Assembly: GCA_051648365.1 (NCBI GenBank)
Contig: JBOFEZ010000135.1
Span: forward strand, 16,572 to 80,571
Origin: JAGNZR01 sp051648365
GTDB lineage: Bacteria > Fusobacteriota > Fusobacteriia > Fusobacteriales > Fusobacteriaceae
Length of the DNA: 64,000 bases
Direction: 5' to 3'
Part shown: positions 26,429-34,695 of the stretch, one piece after another
Layout: each line of letters opens with the position of its first letter
Position numbering within the stretch: position 1 is the stretch's first letter
Notes under the pieces: generated by a model
What the model saw: only the letters and a program-made list of their open reading frames with translations
What the model was told of the DNA's origin: nothing
Database searches by the model: none
Translations under genes and position numbers: made by a program

Positions 26429-27311
26429 ACTTATTCCACCTTTCATTTTTTAGTATTTCATAAACTTTTTTGTAATACTCATACCTAACTGGGTATATTT
26501 CCCCCTCTTCAAGGAGTTTTTTTACTCCGCAACCTGGCTCATTTATGTGAATACAGTTATTGAACTTGCACCCCTCACTCTGCTCGAACTCAGGAAAAAG
26601 TCTTACCAAAGATTGAAAATCTTCTATTTCTGGGAGTTCAAGAGACGAAAATCCTGGGGTATCTATTACAAATCCATCCATAGTAAGAGGAAGAAGTCTA
26701 CTGTCTCTAGTTGTATGTTTTCCTCTTTTTAATCTCTCACTCGTAGCTCCAGTTTTAAGTTCTCTTCCGCTTTGAAGCATATTAATAATACTTGATTTCC
26801 CAACCCCACTCGGACCTCCAAAAGCTGTAAGTTTGTGGGCTAAAAATTCTTTAAGCTCAGTTATACCTATATTTTTTTCTGTAGAAAGAAAAAGGAGTGG
26901 AACCTCTATCTGATGCAGATGCTCCAATCTTTTTTCTATCTCTTTTCTTTCTTCTTCTTCTATTAAATCAATTTTATTTATGACTACAATAGGTTGAATA
27001 TGATTAAAAAAACTATGCAAAATTAATAAATCTAGCCTTTCATAATCTATCACTGGATTTTTTGCTGCAAACTGTATAACAAGATTATCTATGTTAGCAA
27101 CAATTGGTCTCGTAAGTATATTTTTTCTAGGTTCTATTTCCATTATAAAATTTTCATCACTTATCTCTACCCAATCTCCCACTACGCAGTTCTCTTTTTT
27201 CTCTGTTCTCTTAAGAACTCCACGAAGACGGCATTCACGAATTTCACCATCTACATTTACATAATAAAATCCCTGTATCTTATTTATAACTCTTCCTTTG
27301 ATATAGATCAT
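26418..27311 (-). CDS. rsgA: Ribosome small subunit-dependent GTPase A
   Basis: RsgA is a circularly permuted GTPase that tests 30S maturity. The order is an OB fold (residues 1-65), NKIDL (G4) near 110, GPSGVGKSS (G1) near 168, DTPGF (G3) near 218, and a C-terminal zinc finger of C-x6-C pattern with H (CKFNNCIHINEPGC). The only Shine-Dalgarno-like run, GGGAG, touches the ATG with no spacer, which is unusual. The gene lies between the PASTA gene and rpe. Confidence 0.95.
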   Translation of the reverse strand: MIYIKGRVINKIQGFYYVNVDGEIRECRLRGVLKRTEKKENCVVGDWVEISDENFIMEIEPRKNILTRPIVANIDNLVIQFAAKNPVIDYERLDLLILHSFFNHIQPIVVINKIDLIEEEERKEIEKRLEHLHQIEVPLLFLSTEKNIGITELKEFLAHKLTAFGGPSGVGKSSIINMLQSGRELKTGATSERLKRGKHTTRDSRLLPLTMDGFVIDTPGFSSLELPEIEDFQSLVRLFPEFEQSEGCKFNNCIHINEPGCGVKKLLEEGEIYPVRYEYYKKVYEILKNERWNKYGK

Positions 27312-27324
27312 CTCCCAATATTCA

Positions 27325-28026
27325 CTATTTACTTAATATTATATTTATTACAGTTCCGGCTCCAACACTTTTATTAGCTTCCACACTTGTTTGAACTACA
27401 ATTCCTGATTCCAAACCTGGAAACTCTTTATAAGTTAAATTTCCAAGTATCAGATTATTTTCCTGAAGAATAACCTTCGTTTCATCTATTGTTACACCTA
27501 AAAGGTCAGGCATCTTTCTGTTCCCTTTATTGGAATTTCTATTTACTAGAAGAGATACCTTCCCTCCTCTCAATACACCACTTCCAACTTCAGGATCTGT
27601 AGCTACAACTTCCCCCTCTTGAAGCGATAGAGATACGGTAGATACCGTTCCAACCGTAAGCCCTTTGGAATTTATTATAGATTCAGCATCATTTTCTTCT
27701 AGCCCTTTTATATCAGGAACCGTGAGGTCAGCCGACCCTTTACTTACCCAAATCCTTACTATTCTATTTCTTTTTATTTTCTTTCCTGCCATTGGATCCT
27801 GCATGAAAATTTCTCCTGCTGGACGCTCTGAAAACTCTCTCGGATTTTCAACTATTTTTATAGGAAGATTACCTCCCCTAAGTTCAATATTATCGATATT
27901 TTTTCCAATCAAATTTGGTGCTATAAAATAATACTCATTAAAATATTCCTTTAACCCTATCTGCCCTAAAAAATATAAAGTTGTCAGTAACATTATAAAA
28001 GAGATAAATCCCAAAATTTTCTTCAA
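27325..28026 (-). CDS. Membrane-anchored triple-PASTA protein without kinase domain
   Basis: The 233 residues start with one transmembrane helix (about 3-25). Three PASTA repeats follow (about 35-98, 99-165, 167-233), each showing a P-x-L/I-x-G start and a QDPMAGK- or TDPEVGS-like turn. PASTA domains bind peptidoglycan stem peptides or lipid II. There is no cytoplasmic kinase. The start is TTG with AAGGAGG 4 bases upstream. In Firmicutes the genes before rsgA and rpe encode the phosphatase PrpC and the PASTA kinase PrkC, so this looks like the extracellular half of that locus. Confidence 0.85.
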   Translation of the reverse strand: MKKILGFISFIMLLTTLYFLGQIGLKEYFNEYYFIAPNLIGKNIDNIELRGGNLPIKIVENPREFSERPAGEIFMQDPMAGKKIKRNRIVRIWVSKGSADLTVPDIKGLEENDAESIINSKGLTVGTVSTVSLSLQEGEVVATDPEVGSGVLRGGKVSLLVNRNSNKGNRKMPDLLGVTIDETKVILQENNLILGNLTYKEFPGLESGIVVQTSVEANKSVGAGTVINIILSK

Positions 28027-28060
28027 AACTCCTCCTTCAAAACAAAAATCTTTATATAGT

Positions 28061-28089
28061 ATTTTAAATCATTTTAGATAATTAATCAA
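28061..28089 (-). promoter_or_regulatory. Promoter of the PASTA-rsgA-rpe operon
   Basis: On the minus strand TTGATT (28084-28089), a 17-base spacer and TAAAAT (28061-28066). The same TTGATT-17-TAAAAT arrangement occurs at the amino acid permease promoter. The divergent topB has TATAAT at 28119-28124 but a poorly spaced -35. Confidence 0.55.
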
Positions 28090-28166
28090 TAGATTGATTT
28101 TTTTTAATGAAATTATAGTATAATAAAAAACGGAAAAGATAAATTTTTTAAATAAAGGAGTACTCC

Positions 28167-30254
28167 GTGAAAAAATTAATAATAGCAGAAAAGCCAAGTC
28201 TTGCTAAAAATATAGCGCTTGCTTTAAATATAAAAAAAAGAGGAGATGGATTTTTAGAAAACGACAAGTACATAATCTCTTGGGCTTTTGGACACCTATT
28301 CTCTTTAGCTGACGTGGAAGACTACACAGGAATAAAGAAAGCCTGGAGAGATATTTCTTTGCCCTTTGTTCCTGAAAAATTTCAGTTTCAGCTTAAGACC
28401 ATAAAAAAGGATAAAGAAAGAGTTGTTGATCCAGGAGTTAAAAAACAGTTTGAGATTTTAAAAACTCTAGCCTCTAGAAGTGATGTAGATGGAATCGTTA
28501 ATTGTGGCGATGCTGACAGAGAGGGACAGATAATCGGAGATATAATCATTTCTAAATTTAATCTAGAAAAACCAGTTTACAGGCTCTGGTTGCCCGATCA
28601 AACAGAGAAAACTATCCAATCGGAAATAGAGGCCTTAAGAGATAATAAAAACTACAAAAAGCTAGCCCATGAAGGGTATGCCAGAACTTTTATGGATTGG
28701 CTTTTGGGAATAAATATGACTATCTATCTTTCCGTAAAATCTGGTAAATATCTACCTGTAGGAAGAGTCCTTATCCCCATATTAAAATTTATCTACGACC
28801 GTGATCAGGCCATCTCCCAATTTGTTAAAGAGGAATATTTCCAAATAGAAAGTAGAACGAAAAAGGAAGGTATTGAAATTCCTTTGATACTAAAAAAGAA
28901 GTATAAAAATTTAAAAGAAGCAGAGAGTTATTCAACTCATCTAAACAAATTCCCTGCAGTTGTAGAAAAAATAGAACGGAAAGAGATTATAAAACAACCT
29001 GGAAAACTATTCTCTCTATCTAAACTCCAATCTTTTCTTTCTAAAAAAGAGAAAATGAATTTTAAAACCTCAGAAGAAATTATTCAGAAACTTTATGAGA
29101 ACGGATACATTACCTATCCCAGAACTAATACCGAGTACCTAGCTGAGAATGAAAAAGAAAAAATCCGTGAGATTATTAACTCTCTTAAAAGCTATAATTT
29201 GATTTTCAAAGATGGGAAAAGATTTTTTGATGATAGTAAGATAGAGAGTCACAGTGCCATAACTCCGACGACTAAAGCACCAAATCTATCTTCTCTCAAT
29301 GATAAAGAAGCCTTAGTTTACAAAGTTATTCTCAACAGATTTATTTCTAATTTTCTAAACGAGGAAACTGTGACAGGAAAAGTAACTATAGGAATTTCTG
29401 TGGATAGTGAGATTTTTACTCTCAATGGAGAAACGGTCCTAAAAGAGGGGTTCTTTAAATTTGAACCTGAAAACCTAAAAAACAATCTTCCGACACTCAT
29501 CCAAGGAGAGACTTTTAAAACGAAGTTCAAAGAGTTAAAAAAAGAAACACAGCCCCCTAAACTAGTTTCAGAAGAAGAGCTGGCAAATCATCTGAAGAAT
29601 CCTTTTAGAAAAGAGAAGCAGACCGAGGAAGAGGAATATCGTGCAATACTAGAAGGGATAGAAATCGGTACTGAAGCTACACGAACTGGAATTGTAGAAA
29701 AAGCTAAACTGATAGGCTATATTTCTCAAAAGGGGTCTCATTATTCTATTGAAGAACTTGGTAAAAGTGCTATCCAGTATCTAGATAAATTAGAGATAAA
29801 TTTATACAAAGAGAAAACAGTCGAATTTTCAAAATTACTAAAACAAATCTATAATGGAAAAATTCCTCTAGCTCAAATTATTGAGACCGTAGAAAAAGAG
29901 CTCCAACTCATTGTTTCAAAGGATATCGTAATTCCTAGAGAGGCACCTCAATTCTCTCCGGACAAAGAGGTTATATCCAAATGCCCTAAGTGTGGAAAAA
30001 ATATCTACGAAAGCGAGAAGAGTTTTTACTGTTCAGGATATCTAGATATTCCAAAATGTAACGTAAGTATCTGGAAAGAGAATAAGTTTCCTCAAGCTAA
30101 AATTTCAAAAACCAATGCTAAAAAACTACTTAAAGGTGATGCTATTCTTCTGAAGAATATTGAAGGTAAGTTTGGCAAATTCGACGCCAACTATACTCTT
30201 GATTTTTCAGGTCAATATACCAACCTAAAAGTACTGAATTACATAAAAAAATAA
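28167..30254 (+). CDS. topB: DNA topoisomerase III, type IA
   Basis: This single-strand passage enzyme decatenates replication and recombination intermediates. The 695 residues show the Toprim start KLIIAEKPSLAKNIA, NCGDADREGQIIG, GRVLIPIL, and the active-site tyrosine in GYITYPRTNTEYL (near residue 317). The C-terminus has a zinc-ribbon-like C-x2-C segment (KCPKCGKNIY, then FYCSG and PKC). The start codon is GTG after AAGGAG. It is monocistronic with a strong terminator. Confidence 0.93.
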   Translation: MKKLIIAEKPSLAKNIALALNIKKRGDGFLENDKYIISWAFGHLFSLADVEDYTGIKKAWRDISLPFVPEKFQFQLKTIKKDKERVVDPGVKKQFEILKTLASRSDVDGIVNCGDADREGQIIGDIIISKFNLEKPVYRLWLPDQTEKTIQSEIEALRDNKNYKKLAHEGYARTFMDWLLGINMTIYLSVKSGKYLPVGRVLIPILKFIYDRDQAISQFVKEEYFQIESRTKKEGIEIPLILKKKYKNLKEAESYSTHLNKFPAVVEKIERKEIIKQPGKLFSLSKLQSFLSKKEKMNFKTSEEIIQKLYENGYITYPRTNTEYLAENEKEKIREIINSLKSYNLIFKDGKRFFDDSKIESHSAITPTTKAPNLSSLNDKEALVYKVILNRFISNFLNEETVTGKVTIGISVDSEIFTLNGETVLKEGFFKFEPENLKNNLPTLIQGETFKTKFKELKKETQPPKLVSEEELANHLKNPFRKEKQTEEEEYRAILEGIEIGTEATRTGIVEKAKLIGYISQKGSHYSIEELGKSAIQYLDKLEINLYKEKTVEFSKLLKQIYNGKIPLAQIIETVEKELQLIVSKDIVIPREAPQFSPDKEVISKCPKCGKNIYESEKSFYCSGYLDIPKCNVSIWKENKFPQAKISKTNAKKLLKGDAILLKNIEGKFGKFDANYTLDFSGQYTNLKVLNYIKK

Positions 30255-30264
30255 AGGCTAAAAA

Positions 30265-30310
30265 CCCCCTCTCAAAATCGATTATACGATGTTTAAGAGG
30301 GGGTCTTTTT
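30265..30310. terminator. Terminator of topB, also facing the minus-strand pair
   Basis: CCCCCTCT (30265-30272) pairs with AGAGGGGG (30296-30303), with an inner AATCG/CGAT stem, then TCTTTTTT. The minus strand has TTTTTAG after the stem, so it may serve both convergent transcripts. Confidence 0.9.
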
Positions 30311-30618
30311 TAATTTATACTATAAAGGTAATCCCAAAATTTATCTGTCTTTATTTTTTTATCCAAGCACAGCATCTCTAGGTCTTCTAGAAAAAGCTCG
30401 CATCTTCCTGAAAAACTATTCAAATCTATCACTTTGTCAAAATCCTCTTCATCGTCAAGGAACATATCCTCATATTTTTCGATAAGATCTTCCAAATCTA
30501 TTTTCTCCATACTCCTTCCATCTTTTACAAATATTACTTTTTGTGTAGAATAGATTTCTAGATTATATTCTACTAATTTCCCTTTAAATAATTCGTGTAA
30601 CTCTTGAAATTTGTCCAT
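30310..30618 (-). CDS. Small acidic protein of unknown function
   Basis: The 102-residue protein is unlike any family I recognise. It is strongly acidic in the middle (an EDMFLDDEEDFD-like run) with aromatic residues near the C-terminus and no membrane segment or cysteine motif. It has a good AAAGGAG site and begins 3 bases after the MFS transporter's stop codon, so it is co-translated with that transporter. No function can be given. Confidence 0.65.
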   Translation of the reverse strand: MDKFQELHELFKGKLVEYNLEIYSTQKVIFVKDGRSMEKIDLEDLIEKYEDMFLDDEEDFDKVIDLNSFSGRCELFLEDLEMLCLDKKIKTDKFWDYLYSIN

Positions 30619-30620
30619 AA

Positions 30621-31835
30621 TTAACTCTCCTTTTTGTTCAAAGAATAAAAATATTTATAAAAAAGATATGTAGAGATAAGATATAAAATCACAGTAAAAT
30701 AATAAGGGGTATTATAAGAATAATTCTCCATAATATAACCTGCCAAGAGAACTGATAAAGCTCTTGTAAGATAGGCACTCATCTGACTCAGACTGCTCAT
30801 AAGAGGTCGGAGTTCGTCATCTACAATTTCCATAGATATATTCTGTATCAGAGGCTGATTGAGATTCATAAGTGTTGAGCGTATCAGAAATGATATCGCC
30901 ACAATTGTGAGTCCCGTTGGAAAAGCTATAGAAACAAGAAAAGGTATAGAAAGTAGCTGACAGACTATAACTGTTTTGACTTTCCCCAATTTTCTAGAAA
31001 CATAAGGTACAAGAAGCCCCCCCATAACAAGTCCAACTTGGGAAAGAGCCATTATATTTCCAACCCAAGAATCATCTATATTCAGTGCAAACTTAAGATA
31101 GACACTGAAAAAAGGAACTACTAGTCCGGCACCAAAACCTATAACTGTATTATATATAAGATAACCAAGAGGCTTACCTTTCATTAAGGCCGCTAAACTG
31201 TGATGTATTTTTTTTCTTTTCTTTTCCTTTATCTCATTTTTTTCCTCCAGCTTTTGAATCGGAAATATTGCACCTAAAAGAAGAGTAGCACATACAAAAA
31301 ACAGTATAGGAATAGCTTTGCTCTCACCCAAAGTCAGTGCAAGAAGAGATGAAATTTTCCCTCCTGAATAGCTTCCGAAAACTGCTCCTAAACTTTGGAG
31401 TATAAAATTTGTACTAAATATATCTACACGTTCTTCTGGGGTGGAATTTTCTGTAAGAAGCACTCCCATAGCAGCCAAAGGAAACCCAAATCCCATACCT
31501 GTTACTCCCGAAAAAAGCATCAACGCTCCCATAGAACTAAAAAAACTTATACCGTACATACCTACTGACATAGAAAGGAAGCCGAAAATAAGCGAGGTCT
31601 TTCTGCTGTAACGCATCATTATATACGCCATCAGTAGAGAACCTACAGCCACTGAAAGATTGTTTATAGCCAAAATTTTCCCGACATCTCCCTCCCCGTA
31701 GCCCAGAGATTTTGTATAGATTCCTATGAATACAAGAAAAATCCCTTGCATTACAAAAGTGGAAATAAAATTTACAAGAAAACTATTTTTGATATTTTTG
31801 TTGTACTTTCTTAAATTAAGCAGACCTTTAAACAT
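30621..31835 (-). CDS. Major facilitator superfamily transporter
   Basis: The 404 residues contain about 12 hydrophobic segments in two halves joined by a lysine-rich loop (around residue 200, EKNEIKEKKRKK). Conserved glycine-rich segments (GVTGMGFGFPLAAMG) and a YVSRKLGK loop between TM8 and TM9 fit MFS exporters. The substrate is unknown. A small acidic gene follows in the same operon. Confidence 0.85.
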   Translation of the reverse strand: MFKGLLNLRKYNKNIKNSFLVNFISTFVMQGIFLVFIGIYTKSLGYGEGDVGKILAINNLSVAVGSLLMAYIMMRYSRKTSLIFGFLSMSVGMYGISFFSSMGALMLFSGVTGMGFGFPLAAMGVLLTENSTPEERVDIFSTNFILQSLGAVFGSYSGGKISSLLALTLGESKAIPILFFVCATLLLGAIFPIQKLEEKNEIKEKKRKKIHHSLAALMKGKPLGYLIYNTVIGFGAGLVVPFFSVYLKFALNIDDSWVGNIMALSQVGLVMGGLLVPYVSRKLGKVKTVIVCQLLSIPFLVSIAFPTGLTIVAISFLIRSTLMNLNQPLIQNISMEIVDDELRPLMSSLSQMSAYLTRALSVLLAGYIMENYSYNTPYYFTVILYLISTYLFYKYFYSLNKKES

Positions 31836-31949
31836 AGTTCTTTATTCTCCATTCTATTTATTTTATTTCAATTCCGTGGTATACTTTATTATCATACTAC
31901 TATATTGTGAAAAAATAAAGTTTAAATTAGATAAAATGGAGAGTGAATT

Positions 31950-32795
31950 ATGATTAAAATAGGGAAAAGACAAAAAATGATTATCGATAGTATCACAAAA
32001 ATTGGAGCACACCTTAAATCTATAGAGGAAGAGAGTGAGGAAACAGTTCTTCTTCCAAATAACGAAATGGAAGAAAGAGATTTAAATATCGGAGATGAAG
32101 TAGAAGTTTTAGTCTACAGAGATTCTGAAGACAGACTTACTGCAACTTTTAGAAAAACTGAAGCTATCGTAGGAACTCTGGCTAAACTGGAAGTTGTAGA
32201 TATCAATCCTAACTTAGGAGCATTTCTTAACTGGGGTCTGAATAAAGATGTTCTTCTTCCTATCGGTCAACAGAATATCAAAGTAAAAATCGGTGAGTCT
32301 CACCTAGTAGGACTTTATGAGGATAGTAAAGGAAGAGTATCGGCTACAATGAAAATATATAACTTCTTACTTCCGTGTAAAGATTACAAAAAAGGAGACC
32401 AGGTTTCAGGAACAGTTTACAATATAAATCCTGAGATTGGAGTTTTTGTGGCTGTGGACGATAGATATTTTGGACTTATACCAAATAATGAGTGTTTCAA
32501 AAATCTTGAGATTGGAGACACTGTAGATGTAAGAGTTATCAGAGTCAGAGAAGATGGAAAACTTGACCTTTCTACAAAAGCCATAGTATCTGAGCAGATG
32601 GATGAAGATTCTCAATTTATTCTTGAAAAAATGAATCTTCTTAAAGAAAATTTCAGATTCAATGACTCTTCATCTCCAGAAGACATAAAAGATTTCTTTG
32701 ATATGAGTAAAAAAGCTTTTAAAAGAGCTATGGGAAGTCTTCTTAAAAAAGGTCTTATTGAAAAAACAGACAAGGGATTCAAAGTTAAAAATTAG
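31950..32795 (+). CDS. S1 RNA-binding domain protein, CvfB-like
   Basis: The 281 residues consist of repeated S1/OB modules: residues about 1-65, 66-135, and 142-205 with GDQVSGTVYNINPEIGVFVAVDDRYFGLIPNNE. A C-terminal winged helix follows, with SKKAFKRAMGSLLKKGLIEKT near 255-275. This is the CvfB (YitL) layout, a protein that affects RNA stability and virulence in Staphylococcus. It lies 15 bases before hflX and is likely co-transcribed. Confidence 0.85.
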   Translation: MIKIGKRQKMIIDSITKIGAHLKSIEEESEETVLLPNNEMEERDLNIGDEVEVLVYRDSEDRLTATFRKTEAIVGTLAKLEVVDINPNLGAFLNWGLNKDVLLPIGQQNIKVKIGESHLVGLYEDSKGRVSATMKIYNFLLPCKDYKKGDQVSGTVYNINPEIGVFVAVDDRYFGLIPNNECFKNLEIGDTVDVRVIRVREDGKLDLSTKAIVSEQMDEDSQFILEKMNLLKENFRFNDSSSPEDIKDFFDMSKKAFKRAMGSLLKKGLIEKTDKGFKVKN

Positions 32796-32810
32796 AAACG
32801 GAGTGAGATT

Positions 32811-34610
32811 ATGATAGTAGGAAACATAGACGGAATTAGAGATTCTATTCTTGAGGTCTTAGAAGAACTTTATGAAATAAAAGTGGATAAGGGGTTTCTT
32901 TTTAATCAAGAAATTGTTCAGCTTATATCCGCAGTGAGCATGAAGATAAATCGTGAAATAAATGTTGCTATAGATAGAAAGGGAAAGGTTATTGAGGTCT
33001 CTATTGGGGACTCCAATACTGTCCAACTTCCAATATTGAATGTTACAGAGAGAAGATTAAGTGGAGTTAGAATAATTCATACTCACCCTAGTGGATACTC
33101 TAATCTTTCTAGTGTAGATATTTCAGCTCTTATAAAACTTAAGCTGGATGCTGTTCTTGCAATTGGTATTCAAGAAGATGGAATAACTGGAATAAATATC
33201 GGTTTTTGTAAAGTTACAGATGGAATTTTAGGATATGAACAAATAGGACCTCTTTCTGTAGAGAAAGCTGAGGCTTTCGATTTCTTAGAAAAGATAGAAA
33301 CTACAGAGGCTGAACTTAAGAAAAGAGAGATAATTGAATCAGATGAAGAAATAGCCATCCTTGTAGGAACAGATTCAAACGAAAGCTTAGATGAGTTGGG
33401 TGAATTGGCCCGTGCTTGCAATATTAGAGTGGTCGATAGAATGTTTCAAAAAAAACAGAAGCCTGATCCTATTTTTTTTATAGGAAGTGGAAAAGCTAAA
33501 TCTCTTGCTCTACTTCAACAGGTAAAAGGTGCTAATCTTCTAATTTTTGATGATGAACTTTCTGGAATACAGATAAAATATCTAGAGCTTATCACAGGAT
33601 GTAAAGTTATAGATCGTACAACTCTTATCTTAGAAATTTTTGCAAGACGTGCTAAGACTAGAGAATCTAAGATTCAAATCGAGCTAGCTCAATTGAAATA
33701 TCGTAGTGGAAGACTTATCGGTCTTGGTTCAATGCTTTCCCGTACAGGAGGAGGAATAGGAACCAAAGGTCCTGGAGAGAAAAAACTCGAGATAGATAGG
33801 AGAAGAATAAGAGAAGCTATCCATGATCTGAAAGAAGAACTGGAAAAAATCAGAAAAACTCGTGTAGTTCAGAGAGGACGTAGAGAGGAATCGGGAATAC
33901 CTAAAATTTCCTTAGCCGGATATACCAATGCTGGTAAATCTTCTCTGAGAAATGGAATAGTTGAACTTTATCCAGGAGATAATACCTCTAAAAAAGAAGA
34001 TGTATTTGCTGAAAATCTTCTCTTTGCCACTTTGGATACAACGACTAGAGCTATCACTCTTCCAGACAGAAGAATTGCTGCTTTTACAGATACGGTTGGA
34101 TTTGTAAGAAAACTTCCGCATGATCTTGTCGAAGCTTTTAAATCTACCCTTGAAGAAGTTATATTCTCAGATCTTATCATCCACGTGGTAGATGCTTCAA
34201 GCCATACAGTGAAAGAGCAGATAACTGCTGTAGAAAATGTTCTAGGTGAACTTCAGTGTATGGACAAACCTACCATTCTTGCTCTCAATAAAGTGGATAT
34301 AACTTCTGATGAAGTTTTGGCCCAACTAAGAGAGTTATATCAAAATTATAATATTGTTGAAATCAGTGCTAAGCAAAAACTGAATTTCGATACTTTGCTT
34401 CTTCAATGTTGTAAGATGCTTCCTAAAACACTCAAGAGATGTGAATACCTTATTCCTTACAGCCAATCATCTTTCGTATCTTATCTTCATAAAAATTCCA
34501 ATGTGGAATCCGAAGAATTTATGCCTATGGGAACAAAGATAATTGCTACGGTAAATGAAGAAATTTATGCGAAATGTGCCAACTTCCTTATGGAGGAGCT
34601 GGAAGGATAA
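32811..34610 (+). CDS. hflX: GTPase HflX with extended N-terminal JAMM-like domain
   Basis: HflX splits or rescues stalled ribosomes. The 599 residues exceed the usual 420-430 by about 170. From about 185 the standard protein is visible: the HflX N-domain with FFIGSGKAK, the GGxGxKGPGE linker loop (GGGIGTKGPGEKKLE), then G1 GYTNAGKSS, DTVGFVRKLP and NKVD. Residues 84-110 of the extension contain H90, H92, S100 and D103 in exact H-x-H-x7-S-x2-D spacing, the JAMM/MPN+ metalloprotease motif. Whether the domain is a true peptidase is unknown. Similar long HflX proteins exist in Clostridia. Confidence 0.92.
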   Translation: MIVGNIDGIRDSILEVLEELYEIKVDKGFLFNQEIVQLISAVSMKINREINVAIDRKGKVIEVSIGDSNTVQLPILNVTERRLSGVRIIHTHPSGYSNLSSVDISALIKLKLDAVLAIGIQEDGITGINIGFCKVTDGILGYEQIGPLSVEKAEAFDFLEKIETTEAELKKREIIESDEEIAILVGTDSNESLDELGELARACNIRVVDRMFQKKQKPDPIFFIGSGKAKSLALLQQVKGANLLIFDDELSGIQIKYLELITGCKVIDRTTLILEIFARRAKTRESKIQIELAQLKYRSGRLIGLGSMLSRTGGGIGTKGPGEKKLEIDRRRIREAIHDLKEELEKIRKTRVVQRGRREESGIPKISLAGYTNAGKSSLRNGIVELYPGDNTSKKEDVFAENLLFATLDTTTRAITLPDRRIAAFTDTVGFVRKLPHDLVEAFKSTLEEVIFSDLIIHVVDASSHTVKEQITAVENVLGELQCMDKPTILALNKVDITSDEVLAQLRELYQNYNIVEISAKQKLNFDTLLLQCCKMLPKTLKRCEYLIPYSQSSFVSYLHKNSNVESEEFMPMGTKIIATVNEEIYAKCANFLMEELEG

Positions 34611-34627
34611 AAAACATAAAACATAAC

Positions 34628-34668
34628 AAAAGAGAAGAGGTCAGAATATTCTGACCTCCTCTCTTTTT
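34628..34668 (+). terminator. Terminator of the S1-hflX operon
   Basis: A perfect palindrome GAGGTCAGAAT/ATTCTGACCTC is extended by AAAGAGA/TCTCTTT pairing after one A/C mismatch and followed by a T tract. Confidence 0.92.
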
Positions 34669-34695
34669 TCTATGTATTTTAATATTTTGCTGGCA

